64,000 nucleotides of DNA from Novosphingobium sp. SG751A (GTDB taxonomy: Bacteria > Pseudomonadota > Alphaproteobacteria > Sphingomonadales > Sphingomonadaceae): contig NZ_JABGCB010000001.1 in assembly GCF_013149295.1 (NCBI RefSeq), forward strand, positions 372,001-436,000. The letters are read 5' to 3'. This document shows positions 63,672 through 64,000 of the stretch, piece after piece (the stretch's first letter is position 1; every line of letters starts with the position of its first letter). The notes under the pieces are model-generated. The model searched no databases and was not told the origin of the DNA. It was given only the letters and a program-made list of their open reading frames with translations. Both the position numbers and the translations under genes were made by a program.

Positions 63672-64000
63672 ATGCAATTGTGGGTGGGCCTTGGCAATCC
63701 GGGCGACCAGTACAAGATGAACCGCCACAATGTGGGCTTTATGGCCTGCGATGTGATTGCGGACATGCATCGCTTTGGCCCGGTGCAAAAGAAGTTTCAG
63801 GGCTGGCTTCAGGATGGCCGCATCGGCACCGAACGGGTGATCCTGCTCAAACCCGCGACCTTCATGAATGAAAGCGGGCGATCCGTTGCCGAGGCGATGC
63901 GCTTCTTCAAGCTCGACCTCGACGCCCTCACCGTCTTTCACGACGAGCTTGATCTGGCCCCCATGAAGGTCAAGGTGAAACGCGGCGGCGGCCATGCAGG
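63672..64000 (+). CDS. pth: Peptidyl-tRNA hydrolase (partial, 3' end outside window)
   Basis: Frees peptides from stalled peptidyl-tRNA. The visible 109 residues start MQLWVGLGNPGDQYKMNRHN with the catalytic His in NRHNVGF (about residue 20). LLKPATFMNESGRSVAEAM follows, and then the acidic site in VFHDELDLAPMKVKVKRGGG. It is cut by the window end before the C-terminal part. It follows rplY by 108 bases, a common pairing. Confidence 0.95.
   Translation, partial: MQLWVGLGNPGDQYKMNRHNVGFMACDVIADMHRFGPVQKKFQGWLQDGRIGTERVILLKPATFMNESGRSVAEAMRFFKLDLDALTVFHDELDLAPMKVKVKRGGGHA

Overview
This is a high-GC, gene-dense bacterial chromosome segment from an alphaproteobacterium, most likely a sphingomonad close to Novosphingobium. 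That placement is inferred from protein style and gene order: an rsmI/yraN/gshB block divergent from an LpoA-like lipoprotein, hrcA-grpE next to rph-rdgB-hemW, a PhaR regulator, a RpoH promoter of the alphaproteobacterial type, and a glutathione transferase that strongly resembles the sphingomonad beta-etherase LigF. Nearly all of the window is chromosomal core. I see no rRNA, tRNA, prophage, insertion sequence, integron or CRISPR array.

Layout. 0-4.6 kb: rpsB-tsf, a small membrane protein, and the psd-pssA phosphatidylethanolamine pair. 4.5-13.1 kb: a three-gene metal-type RND efflux operon (outer membrane factor, pump, lipoprotein adaptor), divergent from a tightly overlapping chain of response regulator, sensor kinase, LrgA and LrgB, with a perfect inverted repeat in the shared promoter region. 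13.2-17.5 kb: a PilZ-like protein and the pyruvate dehydrogenase genes for E2 and E3 with a thioesterase between them. 17.4-26.9 kb: universal stress protein, RNase R, an M28 peptidase, an archaeal-type prolyl-tRNA synthetase, PhaR, an unusual NifU-like scaffold, CvpA and RadA. 27.1-34.7 kb: heat-shock block (dnaK-dnaJ with a RpoH promoter, hrcA-grpE), a PCuAC copper chaperone, rph and rdgB.

34.9-45.8 kb: CAP protein, hemW-xerC, two acyltransferase-3 membrane proteins, gshB, yraN, rsmI, LpoA-like lipoprotein, parE and a GFA protein. 45.8-55.3 kb: LigF-like transferase, DUF817, a NamZ/DUF1343 muramidase with a DOMON-like partner, tyrS, a PilZ protein with intact motifs, MFS, dienelactone hydrolase, hisI, comF and a methyltransferase. 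55.5-64 kb: ppdK, glyQ-glyS, two tandem TraB/GumN paralogs, a one-domain ribosomal protein L25 and the start of pth, which runs off the window.

The least explained items are non-coding. First, a composite palindromic repeat of about 200-240 bp occurs three times (26931-27148, 34722-34958, 55310-55505): a central terminator-like hairpin flanked by inverted arms that are themselves hairpins, with paired substitutions between copies. Second, a candidate small RNA on the + strand between hisI and comF ends in a strong intrinsic terminator that no annotated + strand gene accounts for. Third, a LexA-type box lies upstream of the small membrane protein gene at 2344.
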